From contig NZ_BMDZ01000044.1 of NCBI RefSeq assembly GCF_014636235.1, positions 1-47,463 of the forward strand: a stretch of DNA of 47,463 nt. Direction: 5' to 3'. Shown piece by piece: positions 18,110-27,117 of this stretch. The translations under genes and the position numbers were made by a program. The notes under the pieces were generated by a model. That model saw only the letters and a program-made list of their open reading frames with translations. It did not search any database and was not told the origin of the DNA. The first letter of the stretch is position 1. Each line of letters opens with the position of its first letter. This stretch comes from Tistrella bauzanensis. GTDB taxonomy: Bacteria > Pseudomonadota > Alphaproteobacteria > Tistrellales > Tistrellaceae.

Positions 18110-18477
18110 ATTCTCTGGATCCAGAATGCTGTTCATCGCGAGAGGATGCGTAGCGGGTCAGGGGTGCGGACAACTTCACTGTTCCGCCAGAAGCTGGCCG
18201 CATCGGAAGGTGAGCGATTGGCAATATCTCGTACTTTTGCCTGGTTCAGCGTCGATCGAAACTATCGTACACGCTCAAAATCACGGCGTCGATCGCCTTC
18301 TGGACGGGGAATATAACGTCATCGGCAATAAGAATCATGATCCACGCGCTCTGATTGGCGCTTTACTCATGAAAGCTGACTTAGATGCCCAGGTTCAAAG
18401 CACAATTGTGCTAAAAAATGCACCGAAAATTTTTCTCAAACATATGATGTGCGCAGTATGGTTGAGTTTCTGAGGAT
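18110..18477. other. Low-GC spacer with no convincing gene
   Basis: About 370 bp between the orphan secreted-protein gene and the mutase terminator. A plus-strand frame through 18200-18473 reads like coding sequence (DWQYLVLLPGSASIETIVHA, then LLDGEYNVIGNKNHDPRALI) but has no credible start and no family match I know. It may be a gene remnant. Promoter elements for the minus-strand orphan gene should lie near 18120-18200, but none is clear. Confidence 0.4.
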
Positions 18478-18513
18478 AAAAAGCTCCTCTCCCGGTGGCA
18501 TCAGGAGAGGAGC
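18478..18513 (-). terminator. Rho-independent terminator of the methylmalonyl-CoA mutase operon
   Basis: A perfect 10-bp stem (GCTCCTCTCC at 18483-18492 with GGAGAGGAGC at 18504-18513, 11-nt loop) is followed on the minus strand by TTTTTAT. It lies 52 bp after the scpA stop. This is the most classical terminator in the window. Confidence 0.92.
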
Positions 18514-18565
18514 AATACACGGGCCTGCATCCGCGACAAGCGGCGATCGTAGGCAGCCCTCCCGA

Positions 18566-20812
18566 TCAATCGGCGAAGGCAGAGTCCGCCGGTCGCGGCT
18601 GGGTATAACCAAGCTGCTGGTTCAACTTGTCGATCAGGTTGATGGCCGCCTCGGCGATCACCGTGCCGGGGGGGAACACGGCCGCGGCGCCGGCATCCAG
18701 CAGGGCCTGGATGTCCTGATTGGGAATAACGCCACCGACCACGATCATCACGTTGGATTTTTCCTGCGCGTCCAGTTCGGCCCGCAATTCCGGCACCAGC
18801 GTCAGATGGCCGGCGGCCAGCGAGCTTGCACCCACCACATGAACGCCCGCCTCGGCCGCGGCCCTGGCGGCTTCGGCCGGGGTCTGGAACAGCGGCCCGA
18901 TCTCGACATCGAAGCCCAGATCCGAGAACGCCGTCGCGATCACCTTCTGGCCACGGTCATGACCATCCTGGCCCATCTTGGCCAGCAGGATGCGCGGCGG
19001 CCGGCCATCGGTATCCTTGAAGGCGCGGATCATCTCGCGCGCCCGCTCCACCATCGGGTTGCCGTCGCCCACCTCGCGCAGATAGATGCCCTTGTTCGAC
19101 CGGATCTGGGCGCTGTGGCGCCCGAAGACCTTTTCCAGCGCGAAGGAAATCTCGCCGACGGTCGCCTTGGCACGGGCGGCATCGACCGCCAGCTCCAGCA
19201 GGTTGCCGTCACCACGGGCGCCGGCTTCCAGCGCCGCCAGCTTCGCGTCGACCTCGTCCTGGCTGCGTTCGGCCTTCAGCCGCGCCAGCTTTTCAAGCTG
19301 CTGGCGGCGCACGCCGTCATTGTCGACCTTCAGCACCGGGATATCGTCGGCCTCGTCGGGCCGATAGCGGTTCACGCCCACCACGCTCTGCCGGCCACTG
19401 TCGATCCGCGCCTGGGTGCGGGCGGCGGCTTCCTCGATCCGCAGCTTCGGCACGCCGGCCTCGATCGCCTTGGTCATGCCGCCCAGCGCCTCGACCTCCT
19501 CGATATGGGCCAGCGCGCGCCGGGCCAGATCATGGGTCAACCGCTCGACATAATGGCTGCCGCCCCAGGCATCGATCAGCCTGGTCAAACCGCTTTCGGT
19601 CTGAAGGAACAACTGGGTGTTGCGGGCGATCCGGGCCGAAAAATCGGTCGGCAGCGCGATCGCCTCATCCAGCGAATTGGTGTGCAGGCTCTGGGTCTGG
19701 CCACCGGCCGCCGCCATCGCCTCGACGCAGGTACGCGAGACGTTGTTGAACACGTCCTGCGCCGCCAGCGACCAGCCCGAGGTCTGGCTGTGGGTGCGCA
19801 GCGACAGCGAGCGGGGGTCTTTCGGATCGAAATGCTGCTTCACCAGCTTCGCCCACAGCAGGCGCGCCGCCCGCATCTTGGCGGTTTCCATGAAGTAGTT
19901 CATCCCGATCGCCCAGAAGAAGCTGAGCCGGGGCGCGAAGCGGTCGACATCCATGCCGGCGGCCACGCCGGCGCGGATGTATTCGATGCCGTCGGCCAGC
20001 GTATAGGCCAGTTCCAGATCGGCCGAGGCGCCAGCCTCCTGCATGTGATAGCCGGAAATCGAGATCGAGTTGAAACGCGGCATCTCACGGGCGGTATAGG
20101 CGAAGATGTCCGAGATGATCCTCATCGACGGCTCGGGCGGATAGATATAGGTGTTCCGCACCATGAATTCTTTGAGAATGTCGTTCTGGACAGTGCCGGT
20201 CAGCTTGTCATGCGGCACGCCCTGTTCCTCGGCGGCCACGATATACAGCGCCATCACCGGCAGGATCGCGCCGTTCATGGTCATCGACACGCTCATCTGG
20301 TCCAGCGGGATGCCGCTGAACAGGGTGCGCATGTCATAGATCGAGTCGATCGCGACGCCGGCCATGCCGACATCGCCCTTCACCCGCGGATGATCGCTGT
20401 CATAGCCGCGATGGGTCGCCAGATCGAAGGCCACCGACAGGCCCTTCTGACCGGCCGCGAGATTGCGGCGATAGAAGGCGTTCGAATCCTCCGCGGTCGA
20501 GAAACCCGCATACTGGCGGATGGTCCACGGATTGGTGGCGTACATCGTAGGGTAAGGGCCGCGCACATAGGGCGCCACGCCCGGATAGGTGCCCGCGAAA
20601 TCGATGCCGGCCACGTCCCCGGCATCATAGGCGGGCTTCACCTCGATGCCTTCGGGCGTGATCCAGGGATCGACCGCCGCCGCGACCGCCGCCGCCGGCA
20701 TTTCCGCCGGGGTGACCGCGTCGAAATCGAGCGCGGAGAAATCGGGCAGCCCGCTCGCCGCAGACGTCATTGCCTTCGCCGCAGGCGTCTTTGCCATGGA
20801 GTTGTCTGCCAT
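18566..20812 (-). CDS. scpA: Methylmalonyl-CoA mutase, large catalytic subunit
   Basis: The adenosylcobalamin enzyme that interconverts (R)-methylmalonyl-CoA and succinyl-CoA, the last step of propionyl-CoA assimilation. The 748-residue product has the TIM-barrel substrate domain ([18 protein letters not shown] near residue 90) and a C-terminal B12 domain with the base-off motif DGHDRG (616-621, ligand His618), SSL (663-665) and VGG (692-694). The ATG at 20812 lies four bases after the stop of the small subunit, so the two are one operon. A longer frame overlaps that gene and is less likely. The usual MeaB chaperone gene is not in the window. BluB, encoded 13 kb away, would supply the lower ligand of the cofactor. 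Confidence 0.97.
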   Translation of the reverse strand: MADNSMAKTPAAKAMTSAASGLPDFSALDFDAVTPAEMPAAAVAAAVDPWITPEGIEVKPAYDAGDVAGIDFAGTYPGVAPYVRGPYPTMYATNPWTIRQYAGFSTAEDSNAFYRRNLAAGQKGLSVAFDLATHRGYDSDHPRVKGDVGMAGVAIDSIYDMRTLFSGIPLDQMSVSMTMNGAILPVMALYIVAAEEQGVPHDKLTGTVQNDILKEFMVRNTYIYPPEPSMRIISDIFAYTAREMPRFNSISISGYHMQEAGASADLELAYTLADGIEYIRAGVAAGMDVDRFAPRLSFFWAIGMNYFMETAKMRAARLLWAKLVKQHFDPKDPRSLSLRTHSQTSGWSLAAQDVFNNVSRTCVEAMAAAGGQTQSLHTNSLDEAIALPTDFSARIARNTQLFLQTESGLTRLIDAWGGSHYVERLTHDLARRALAHIEEVEALGGMTKAIEAGVPKLRIEEAAARTQARIDSGRQSVVGVNRYRPDEADDIPVLKVDNDGVRRQQLEKLARLKAERSQDEVDAKLAALEAGARGDGNLLELAVDAARAKATVGEISFALEKVFGRHSAQIRSNKGIYLREVGDGNPMVERAREMIRAFKDTDGRPPRILLAKMGQDGHDRGQKVIATAFSDLGFDVEIGPLFQTPAEAARAAAEAGVHVVGASSLAAGHLTLVPELRAELDAQEKSNVMIVVGGVIPNQDIQALLDAGAAAVFPPGTVIAEAAINLIDKLNQQLGYTQPRPADSAFAD

Positions 20813-20816
20813 CGGA

Positions 20817-22721
20817 TCAGGCCTCCGTCGCATCGGGGGTGAAGGCCGCATGGGCCCGTTCCAGCACGGCCAGCGCATCGCTGCCGGCGGCAAGGAAATG
20901 CTCGACACCAGCCGCGGTCAGCGCGCCTTCCAGCGCGCCGGGTCGCCCCGCCAGCCAGACATGGGCCGCGCCCGCGGCCTTCAGCGCCAGGGCGGTCTCG
21001 ACCGCCGCCTCGTCATAACGGGCATCAGACGAGCAGATCACCGCCAGCCGCGCGCCGCCGGCCTCCACCGTGTCCGCTGCCTGAATGTCGGCGGCGATGC
21101 CGCCGGCGGCAAGCAGGTTGCGGGCAAAGCCGACCCGCGCGGTGAAATCCGCCGCCGTGCCAAGGGTGACCAGCAGCGCCGTCGCCTCCAACCCGGCCGC
21201 GCGCTCACGCAGGGCCTCGAACGGCTCCGCCAGACGCATCTGGGCCAGTGGCGCACAGGTCGATATGGCCCCGGGCAAGGTCACATCCAGTGCCGGGCGG
21301 GCAAAGGCGCCCGGATCGACCGGGTCCAGTGTCGGCGGCACGTCGGCGAGATTGGGGAATTCGGACACGCCGATCAGGCCGATGGCGCGCTTCGCCACGG
21401 CCGCGTTCAGTGTCGCCCGGGTCTCCGCCACCTTGTCCTGAACCAGCCCGGCTTCCAACGCCGCGATCACGCCGCCTTCGGCCTCGATCGCCTGGAAGGC
21501 GGCCCAGCCGGCGCGGGCGAAGCTGTCGGTCAGGGCTTCCAGCGCCCAGGCACCGGCCGCCGGATCGGCGACCCGGCCCAGATGGCTTTCCTCCATCAGC
21601 ACCAGTTGCGTGTTGCGCGCCTGCCGCCGTGCCAGCATGCCGGGATGACCCAGCGCATCGGTGAACGGGCTGAGGATGATGATATCGGCACCGCCGACCG
21701 CGCCGGCAAAGCCTGCCGCTGTCAAGCGCAGCAGGTTCACCCACGGGTCGACCCTGGCCAGCATGCGGGCAGACGATCGCGCCTCGACCCGCGCCTGCAC
21801 GGTGGAACCGGCGGCACCGATGATCCGCGACCAGATGGCCCGTGCCGCACGAAGCTTGGCCAGCGCGGTGAAATACTCGCCGTCGACAGCAAGGCCCAGC
21901 GTGACCCGGCCGAAGGCATCGTCCAGAGCAAAACCGGCATCGACCAGCGCCCGGACATACTGCACGGCACTTGCCGCCATGAAGCCCAGTTCCTGGGCCT
22001 CGCCGCCACCGGCCTCGTGCACGACCTGGCCCGAGGCCAGCATCATCCGGGCCTCATAGAAGCTGCCGGCATGGCGCTTGGCGGCCGTGGCCGCGGCCGC
22101 GATATGGTCACCAATCGGCCCCGGCGCCTCGCCCGCGCGGGCAAAGGCCGATACCGGGTCCATGTTGAAGGCCAGCGGCGCGCGCGGCGCGCCGGGCATC
22201 GGCTTCGCCAGCGCCGCCAGCCAGTCGGCGGCCTGGACGCCAAGGAAACCCGCATCGAGCCCGATGGGCGCCAGATCGATCAGCACCCCCTCCAGCACCG
22301 CCGCCAGATCGTCGACCGAGGCCACGGCGATCCCGTTCCGGCCCGTGGGGTCGAGCCGGAGCAGCACCGACGCCGCGCCGTTTTCCAGGTCGTCCAGAAC
22401 CTGGGCATTGGCCGCCTGCGGGTCGGGATGACGGATGATGGTGCGCAGATCCCACGGCCGGTCGGGATCGGCCGAAATCATGCGCGGCAGGCTGTGGGCC
22501 GCAATGCCATCTTCCGGGGTGTAGAGCGGCTCGACGCTCAACCCTTCGCGCGTTTTCCAGCGCAGCTTCTTCTCGAACGGTGCGCCTTTCAGCGTCTTCT
22601 CGACCAAGGCCATCCAGGCCGCGCGGGAGGGCGCGTCGAAATCGGCGGCCAGCGGGCTGATGGTTGCAAGGGGGTTGATCGTCTGCACAGAGTTCACCAC
22701 GGCAATCTTCCGATCCGGCAT
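20817..22721 (-). CDS. mutA: Methylmalonyl-CoA mutase, small subunit
   Basis: The 634-residue non-catalytic partner of the large subunit in the heterodimeric mutase. It shares the barrel fold (for example [20 protein letters not shown] near the N-terminus), but its C-terminal domain lacks the cobalamin His: the region equivalent to DxHxxG reads DFTARVG. This is normal for small subunits. The ATG at 22721 has AGGAG directly abutting it, which is too close for efficient initiation. The GTG at 22694 (preceded by GGAAG at good spacing) or an upstream in-frame codon near 22772 could be the true start. First gene of the operon; 239 bp upstream separate it from the crotonase gene. Confidence 0.95.
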   Translation of the reverse strand: MPDRKIAVVNSVQTINPLATISPLAADFDAPSRAAWMALVEKTLKGAPFEKKLRWKTREGLSVEPLYTPEDGIAAHSLPRMISADPDRPWDLRTIIRHPDPQAANAQVLDDLENGAASVLLRLDPTGRNGIAVASVDDLAAVLEGVLIDLAPIGLDAGFLGVQAADWLAALAKPMPGAPRAPLAFNMDPVSAFARAGEAPGPIGDHIAAAATAAKRHAGSFYEARMMLASGQVVHEAGGGEAQELGFMAASAVQYVRALVDAGFALDDAFGRVTLGLAVDGEYFTALAKLRAARAIWSRIIGAAGSTVQARVEARSSARMLARVDPWVNLLRLTAAGFAGAVGGADIIILSPFTDALGHPGMLARRQARNTQLVLMEESHLGRVADPAAGAWALEALTDSFARAGWAAFQAIEAEGGVIAALEAGLVQDKVAETRATLNAAVAKRAIGLIGVSEFPNLADVPPTLDPVDPGAFARPALDVTLPGAISTCAPLAQMRLAEPFEALRERAAGLEATALLVTLGTAADFTARVGFARNLLAAGGIAADIQAADTVEAGGARLAVICSSDARYDEAAVETALALKAAGAAHVWLAGRPGALEGALTAAGVEHFLAAGSDALAVLERAHAAFTPDATEA

Positions 22722-22960
22722 CTCCTGATCCCGCGGCGCAAGGCCGGCGCGGCAGGTCGGAGAGGGTATCAATGGGTCAACGGCGGTCCGGCGTCTGGTT
22801 CCTTATCGATCGGGCCCCGGCAGCGTCGTCGGGGCGATCTGCCGCAACAAGCAGCCACGAACAGGGACTTCGCGAGACATATACAGCAAAACCGGGTCGA
22901 TCTGGAATTGCGAACCGCATTGCAGCATCGCCATTGCACCATCCACGGCGGATCATCCGC

Positions 22961-23647
22961 CTAGCCCAGCGTCGCCAGATCGTGATCGAGGCCGGCCAGC
23001 GCCGCCGCGATCGCCGGACCGCGCAGCCGCCGCTTGGTCTGGGCATAGGCGGGCATCGACAGTTCACCCAGCGCACGGGCGGCACCGATGGCGCGGGACA
23101 GCGTGCGTCCGGCATCGATCTCGATACCGTCGATCAGGTTCTCGCCCAAAGCCGCTTCCGGCGAGAAGGCGCGCGCATGCAACAGCGCCTGCGCCTCCAG
23201 ATGCCGCGGCACCACGCTGCGCGCCACCTGGATCATCCAGGCCGGCATTGCCATGCCGAGCGCCGTTTCGTTCAATTGCAATTTGTAGGGACCGGCGGCC
23301 ATGAAGCGCTTGTCGCAGGCATAGGCCAGGATCGCGCCGCCGGCGATCGCATGTCCGGTCAGGGCCGCGACGGTCGGGATCGGCAGCCCATGCAGCCGCA
23401 GCACGCTGCGCGAGAACTGGCCCAGAAACCCTGTGAACCCCTCCTTCGACAGCGTGGGCAGCAGCTTCAGGTCGAGCCCCCCTGAGAACATGCCGTCGCG
23501 CCCCGCCAGCACCAGGGCGCGCGCGCCTTCGGCTTCGGCCTGGTTCATCGCATGGTCCAGCGCGTCGAAAAACGCCGGCCCCATGGCGTTCGCCTTGCCG
23601 TCATCGATGCGCAGCACCGCCAGCTTGTCGTCGAAGGTCAGTTCCAT
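22961..23647 (-). CDS. Crotonase-family protein (enoyl-CoA hydratase/isomerase)
   Basis: A 228-residue crotonase, slightly short for the family. The two oxyanion elements are FSGGLDLK and the region GHAIAGGAIL. By comparison with rat enoyl-CoA hydratase, the first catalytic Glu is replaced by Ile, while the second is kept (LNETALG). One-Glu members are typically delta3,delta2-enoyl-CoA isomerases, so isomerase is more likely than hydratase. The ATG at 23647 is preceded by GGGAGGAG; a GTG one codon upstream is also possible. It is co-directional with the mutase genes but separated by 239 bp, so it probably has its own transcript reading toward them. Confidence 0.88.
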   Translation of the reverse strand: MELTFDDKLAVLRIDDGKANAMGPAFFDALDHAMNQAEAEGARALVLAGRDGMFSGGLDLKLLPTLSKEGFTGFLGQFSRSVLRLHGLPIPTVAALTGHAIAGGAILAYACDKRFMAAGPYKLQLNETALGMAMPAWMIQVARSVVPRHLEAQALLHARAFSPEAALGENLIDGIEIDAGRTLSRAIGAARALGELSMPAYAQTKRRLRGPAIAAALAGLDHDLATLG

Positions 23648-23780
23648 CACCGGTCACTCCTCCCTGCTCCGGCGCGCCCCTTCATCCGGAGGCGCTGCGG
23701 CCGAAGGGTATCATAGCGTCATGATGGCGAGCGGGTCACGGCACGGTTCGGCCCAGGCGGTGCAGGCAGATGCGCACGGC

Positions 23781-23867
23781 TTAAAAGATCAGCTTCAACA
23801 GGCCCAGAACCACAAGCAGGCCGATCAGAAAAATGATCAGCCCGGTCCAGCCCAGGAAACGCAGCAT
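23781..23867 (-). CDS. 28-residue membrane peptide
   Basis: A very short gene with a textbook ribosome site (GAGGAG eight bases before the ATG). It encodes 28 residues, MLRFLGWTGLIIFLIGLL followed by VVLGLLKLIF, a single hydrophobic helix with Arg and Lys near the ends, ending in TAA. The strong ribosome site and the perfect transmembrane character support a real small membrane protein. Its partner and role are unknown. It lies 133 bp from the crotonase start and downstream of the long hairpin after the DUF1344 gene. Confidence 0.65.
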   Translation of the reverse strand: MLRFLGWTGLIIFLIGLLVVLGLLKLIF

Positions 23868-23931
23868 GTCGATATCTCCTCGTTTGGTGATAAGGCCGGC
23901 CGGGCGCCGGCGGTAACGGCACCGACACTGT

Positions 23932-23990
23932 GGCCGGACATGACGACGGCGAAGCACCCGCCGGGCGCTCCGCCGTCGTCATGTCCGGCC
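23932..23990. terminator. Perfect 20-bp inverted repeat between two small genes
   Basis: The left arm (23932-23951, starting GGCCGGACATG) and right arm (23971-23990, ending CATGTCCGGCC) are fully complementary over 20 bp with a 19-nt, GC-rich loop. It begins 37 bp after the stop of the DUF1344 gene, so it most likely ends or protects that transcript. There is no U-tract on either side, so it is not a classical intrinsic terminator. Confidence 0.65.
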
Positions 23991-24026
23991 CGAGGGCAGA
24001 TCGGGCCGGAGAGGGTTGCGCCAGGG

Positions 24027-24539
24027 TCAGCTACCCTTGGCGCGGGGCTGCGCACCAAGCTGGCCGCCACCGCCGGTGCCACCCGTGCCGATATCGTTGC
24101 CGTCGGCACCCGTGCCTTCGACGCTGTCGGTCACGCCATGCTGAATCGAGGTGGCACGCTTCATGCCGTTTTCCTCGTGATAAGTGATCGTGACCGTGTC
24201 ACCCGACTGCGCCTCGGTAAGCTGCGGATCGCCGATCACATAGGTCGAGCCATCATCCAGAGTGATGGTCGAGCCGCTGATGCTCGCGATCTTGCCCTGG
24301 GTGGTGTGAGTACCCGAGGTGCCGCCCACGGCGCCAGCCGCGGCCGACCCGGTGCCGGTGCCCACGCCGGGCGTGGTGGTGGGGCTGGTCGGATTGGTGA
24401 CGGCACCACCGGTGGTGCCGCCGGACGAATTCATCGTTGCCGTCCCGGACTGCCCGCTGGCGGAACCGCTCTGCGCCATGGCGAGCGACGAGCCGCCGAT
24501 CATCAGGGCCGCGACGAGGGTCGGAAGCGTCATACGCAT
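24027..24539 (-). CDS. Secreted DUF1344-domain protein
   Basis: A 170-residue protein with a signal peptide (1-22, cleavage after AMA). A long Ser/Gly/Thr-rich linker (23-80) leads to a DUF1344-like beta domain at about 82-132 (GKIASISGSTITLDDGSTYV, then SGDTVTITYHEENGMKRATS). The C-terminal tail is Gly-rich. DUF1344 proteins are small periplasmic proteins common in alphaproteobacteria with no known function. GGAGG nine bases upstream fixes the ATG at 24539. Confidence 0.75.
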   Translation of the reverse strand: MRMTLPTLVAALMIGGSSLAMAQSGSASGQSGTATMNSSGGTTGGAVTNPTSPTTTPGVGTGTGSAAAGAVGGTSGTHTTQGKIASISGSTITLDDGSTYVIGDPQLTEAQSGDTVTITYHEENGMKRATSIQHGVTDSVEGTGADGNDIGTGGTGGGGQLGAQPRAKGS

Positions 24540-24748
24540 GGGGGAGATCCTCCGGTCTGTGGAACTGAGAGACGCCACCTGTTGCAATGGGGAGGTGTTT
24601 TGTGTGGCGCTCCTTGCCCCCTACAACGAGACCGGCGGCGATGAGTTCCGGCAGGCGGCCGGATTTTGGCTGATTCCGGCTCCATGATCGGGGCCGCGCG
24701 CCTTCACGCTTGGCTTACATTGCCTGCGGGCGTATGGTGCCGCTCACT

Positions 24749-24768
24749 TGATAATAAGAATCATTCGC
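24749..24768. promoter_or_regulatory. Fur/RirA-like iron box upstream of the TonB receptor
   Basis: GATAATAAGAATCATTCGC at 24750-24768 matches most of the classical Fur box (GATAAT...ATCATT). TGA-N9-TCA at 24749-24763 also fits the iron-rhodo box bound by RirA in alphaproteobacteria. It lies 46-65 bp before the start codon in an AT-rich stretch, where a bound repressor would cover the promoter. Which regulator uses it cannot be decided here. Confidence 0.8.
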
Positions 24769-24813
24769 AATTAAACGAGAGACGAGTCCCTGAGCATCGA
24801 AGGGATCGGTCAC

Positions 24814-27111
24814 ATGAAAAGACGACAGCTGGCAAACAGGCTGGGCCATGGTCTGGTGGCATTGTGCATGGCAGCACCAGGGGCCGCCATGTCGGCACCC
24901 CTGGGTGACGCCGTCAGCGTCGACGGCCGGGAAGAGCGCGAGGACGAGGCCGCCGGCGGCGCGGCTGAGGCCCTGCCCGCCATCTCGGTCATCGCCACCC
25001 GTGGCGCGCGCGCCGTCGACGAGATTCCGGCCAATGTCACGGTCATCGGGCGCGAGGAACTCGACCTGCGCATGGTCGACGACATCGGCGAACTGGTCCG
25101 GCATCTGCCCGGCATCCAGGTCGACCGGCAAACCAGCGGCACCAATCCGTTCGCCGACCGGACCGGCTTCACCATCCGGGGCGTTTCGGGCAATCGCATC
25201 CTGACCCTGGTCGATGGCAGCCGGACGCTGGAGCGGATCACCGACGGCACCCGCGACGTGGTGGAACTCACCCATATGAAGCGCGTGGAGATCCAGCGCG
25301 GCCCCGCCTCGGCGCTGTGGGGCAGCGACGCGCTGGGCGGCGTGGTCGCCTTCGAGACCATGGACCCCGAGGATTATCTGGCGCAATCGGGCCGCGACAC
25401 CGCCTTCCGCCTCGACACCACTCATTCGACCCTGGACAGGTCCACCGGCGGGGTCGGTGCGGCGGCGCTGCGCTATGGCGATATCGCCGCCTCGATCTCG
25501 CTGGGCCGCCGGGTGGGGCACGAGCCGGAAAACCGCAATGCCCGCGGATCGCTGGCCGCCGGCGGGGTGTGGGACTGCTATCGCAATGTCGGCGCCACTC
25601 CCTGCGGCCAGCTCGACAGCGCCGATATCCGCTCCGACAACGCACTCGGCAAGCTGGTCTGGACCCCCGGCAACGATCATCGCATCGGCCTGACGCTGGA
25701 GTCCTTCGAGCGCAAGACCGAGGTCGACCAGCGCTATGATTACGGTCTCGACACCAGCGGCAACGCGGTGACCAATTACGACCGGACCCAGACCCTCAGC
25801 CGCCAGCGCATCGCGCTTGAACATGACTGGACGGTGGAATTCGGGCCGATCGACCAGATCCGCTGGCAGCTTTCGCATTCGCCGCAGAAGAGCAAGCGCG
25901 AAGGCGCCCGCGACCGCATCCTCGCCAACGGCACCACCGAAACCCGCTACGATCTGCTGGAATATGAAGAAGCCTTCACCGAATTCGACGTGCAGTTCGA
26001 TGGCGGCTTCGACACCGCCGGCATCAGCCATCGCCTGACCTGGGGGTTCGACGGCGACTATACGACAAGCGAGTATGAGCGCGTCGATACCACCGTCAAT
26101 CACACCACCGGCACCACCACCGTCGCCCGTGCCGGCGGCTTCAACTTCGCCAATGCGACAACCATCCGCGCCGATGCCTATATCCAGGACGAGATCGGGT
26201 TCATGGATGGCCGGCTGCGGGTGACGCCGGCCATGCGCCTTGCGCATTATTCCATCGATCCCGATCCCAACGCCGACTACAAGCCGGTGGATGGCGCCGA
26301 GCCGCGCAAGATCACCAAGACCGAACCCACCTGGAAGCTGGGCGCGGTCTATGACCTCGACCGCAACTTCTCGGTCTATGGCCAGTATGCCGAAGGCTTC
26401 AAGATGCCGACAGCACAGCAGCTTTACACCTCGCTGCCCAGCACCTTCTTCAATCTGGTGCCGAATCCGGATCTACAGCCGGAATCGGTCAAGAACTACG
26501 AAGCCGGCCTGCGCGGTCGCTTCCGGGACGGCAATTTCTCGGTCGGCGGTTTCTATGCCGATTATACCGACTTCATCCAGTCCTTCGTGATGCTGTCGAA
26601 TGGCGACATCACCTATGACAACCTCAGCACGGTCAAGGTCTGGGGCCTTGAGGCCAGCGGCGAATTGTATCTCGACGAGGCCTGGAGCGTCAGCGGCGCA
26701 TTGTCGGCCCAGCGTGGCGAACAGGTCGCCTCACCCGGCGCAGACACCACCGCCTTCAACGGCGCCATTCCGCTCGGCAGCACGCTGGGCCTGCACTATG
26801 ACGATCAGGATATGGGTCTTCGGGCCAGTCTCTATGGCACCTTCCAGCGCGGCGTGACCCGCACTGAAAGTGACGCCTCCTACAAGCCCGCCGGCTATGG
26901 CGTGTTCGACTTCGCCGCCGCATGGCAGCCCATGCACTGGGTCACCCTGCGCCTCGGCATCGACAACATCTTCGACAAACGCTACTTCCCAACCTCGGCC
27001 GTCGCCTATGATGCGACGCCGTCGACCACCGCCGTCGCCAACACCAACCCGATCGAGGCGCAGGTCCAGCCGGGCCGGTCGTTCTCGCTCGGCGCCACGC
27101 TGACCTTCTGA
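24814..27111 (+). CDS. TonB-dependent outer-membrane receptor (heme/transferrin-family)
   Basis: A 765-residue outer-membrane iron-source receptor. Signal peptide 1-28; TonB box ISVIATR (57-63); plug domain to about residue 190 (EIPANVTVIGREELDLRMVD, then GVSGNRILTLVDGSRTLERI); then a 22-strand barrel ending in the C-terminal Phe of GATLTF. FKMPTAQQLY and VPNPDLQPE (549-557) correspond to the FRAP and NPNL boxes of the hemoglobin/transferrin/lactoferrin family. The His that heme receptors carry between these boxes is absent, so heme is not assured. Iron control is indicated by the box at 24749-24768. The ABC transporter gene starts 6 bp after its stop, so the two form an operon. Confidence 0.93.
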   Translation: MKRRQLANRLGHGLVALCMAAPGAAMSAPLGDAVSVDGREEREDEAAGGAAEALPAISVIATRGARAVDEIPANVTVIGREELDLRMVDDIGELVRHLPGIQVDRQTSGTNPFADRTGFTIRGVSGNRILTLVDGSRTLERITDGTRDVVELTHMKRVEIQRGPASALWGSDALGGVVAFETMDPEDYLAQSGRDTAFRLDTTHSTLDRSTGGVGAAALRYGDIAASISLGRRVGHEPENRNARGSLAAGGVWDCYRNVGATPCGQLDSADIRSDNALGKLVWTPGNDHRIGLTLESFERKTEVDQRYDYGLDTSGNAVTNYDRTQTLSRQRIALEHDWTVEFGPIDQIRWQLSHSPQKSKREGARDRILANGTTETRYDLLEYEEAFTEFDVQFDGGFDTAGISHRLTWGFDGDYTTSEYERVDTTVNHTTGTTTVARAGGFNFANATTIRADAYIQDEIGFMDGRLRVTPAMRLAHYSIDPDPNADYKPVDGAEPRKITKTEPTWKLGAVYDLDRNFSVYGQYAEGFKMPTAQQLYTSLPSTFFNLVPNPDLQPESVKNYEAGLRGRFRDGNFSVGGFYADYTDFIQSFVMLSNGDITYDNLSTVKVWGLEASGELYLDEAWSVSGALSAQRGEQVASPGADTTAFNGAIPLGSTLGLHYDDQDMGLRASLYGTFQRGVTRTESDASYKPAGYGVFDFAAAWQPMHWVTLRLGIDNIFDKRYFPTSAVAYDATPSTTAVANTNPIEAQVQPGRSFSLGATLTF

Positions 27112-27117
27112 CCCCAG

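Noticed and set aside
18449-22964. Very long plus-strand open frames opposite the mutase genes
   Set aside because: They mirror the mutase codons, have no recognisable domain, and the minus-strand proteins carry all catalytic motifs.
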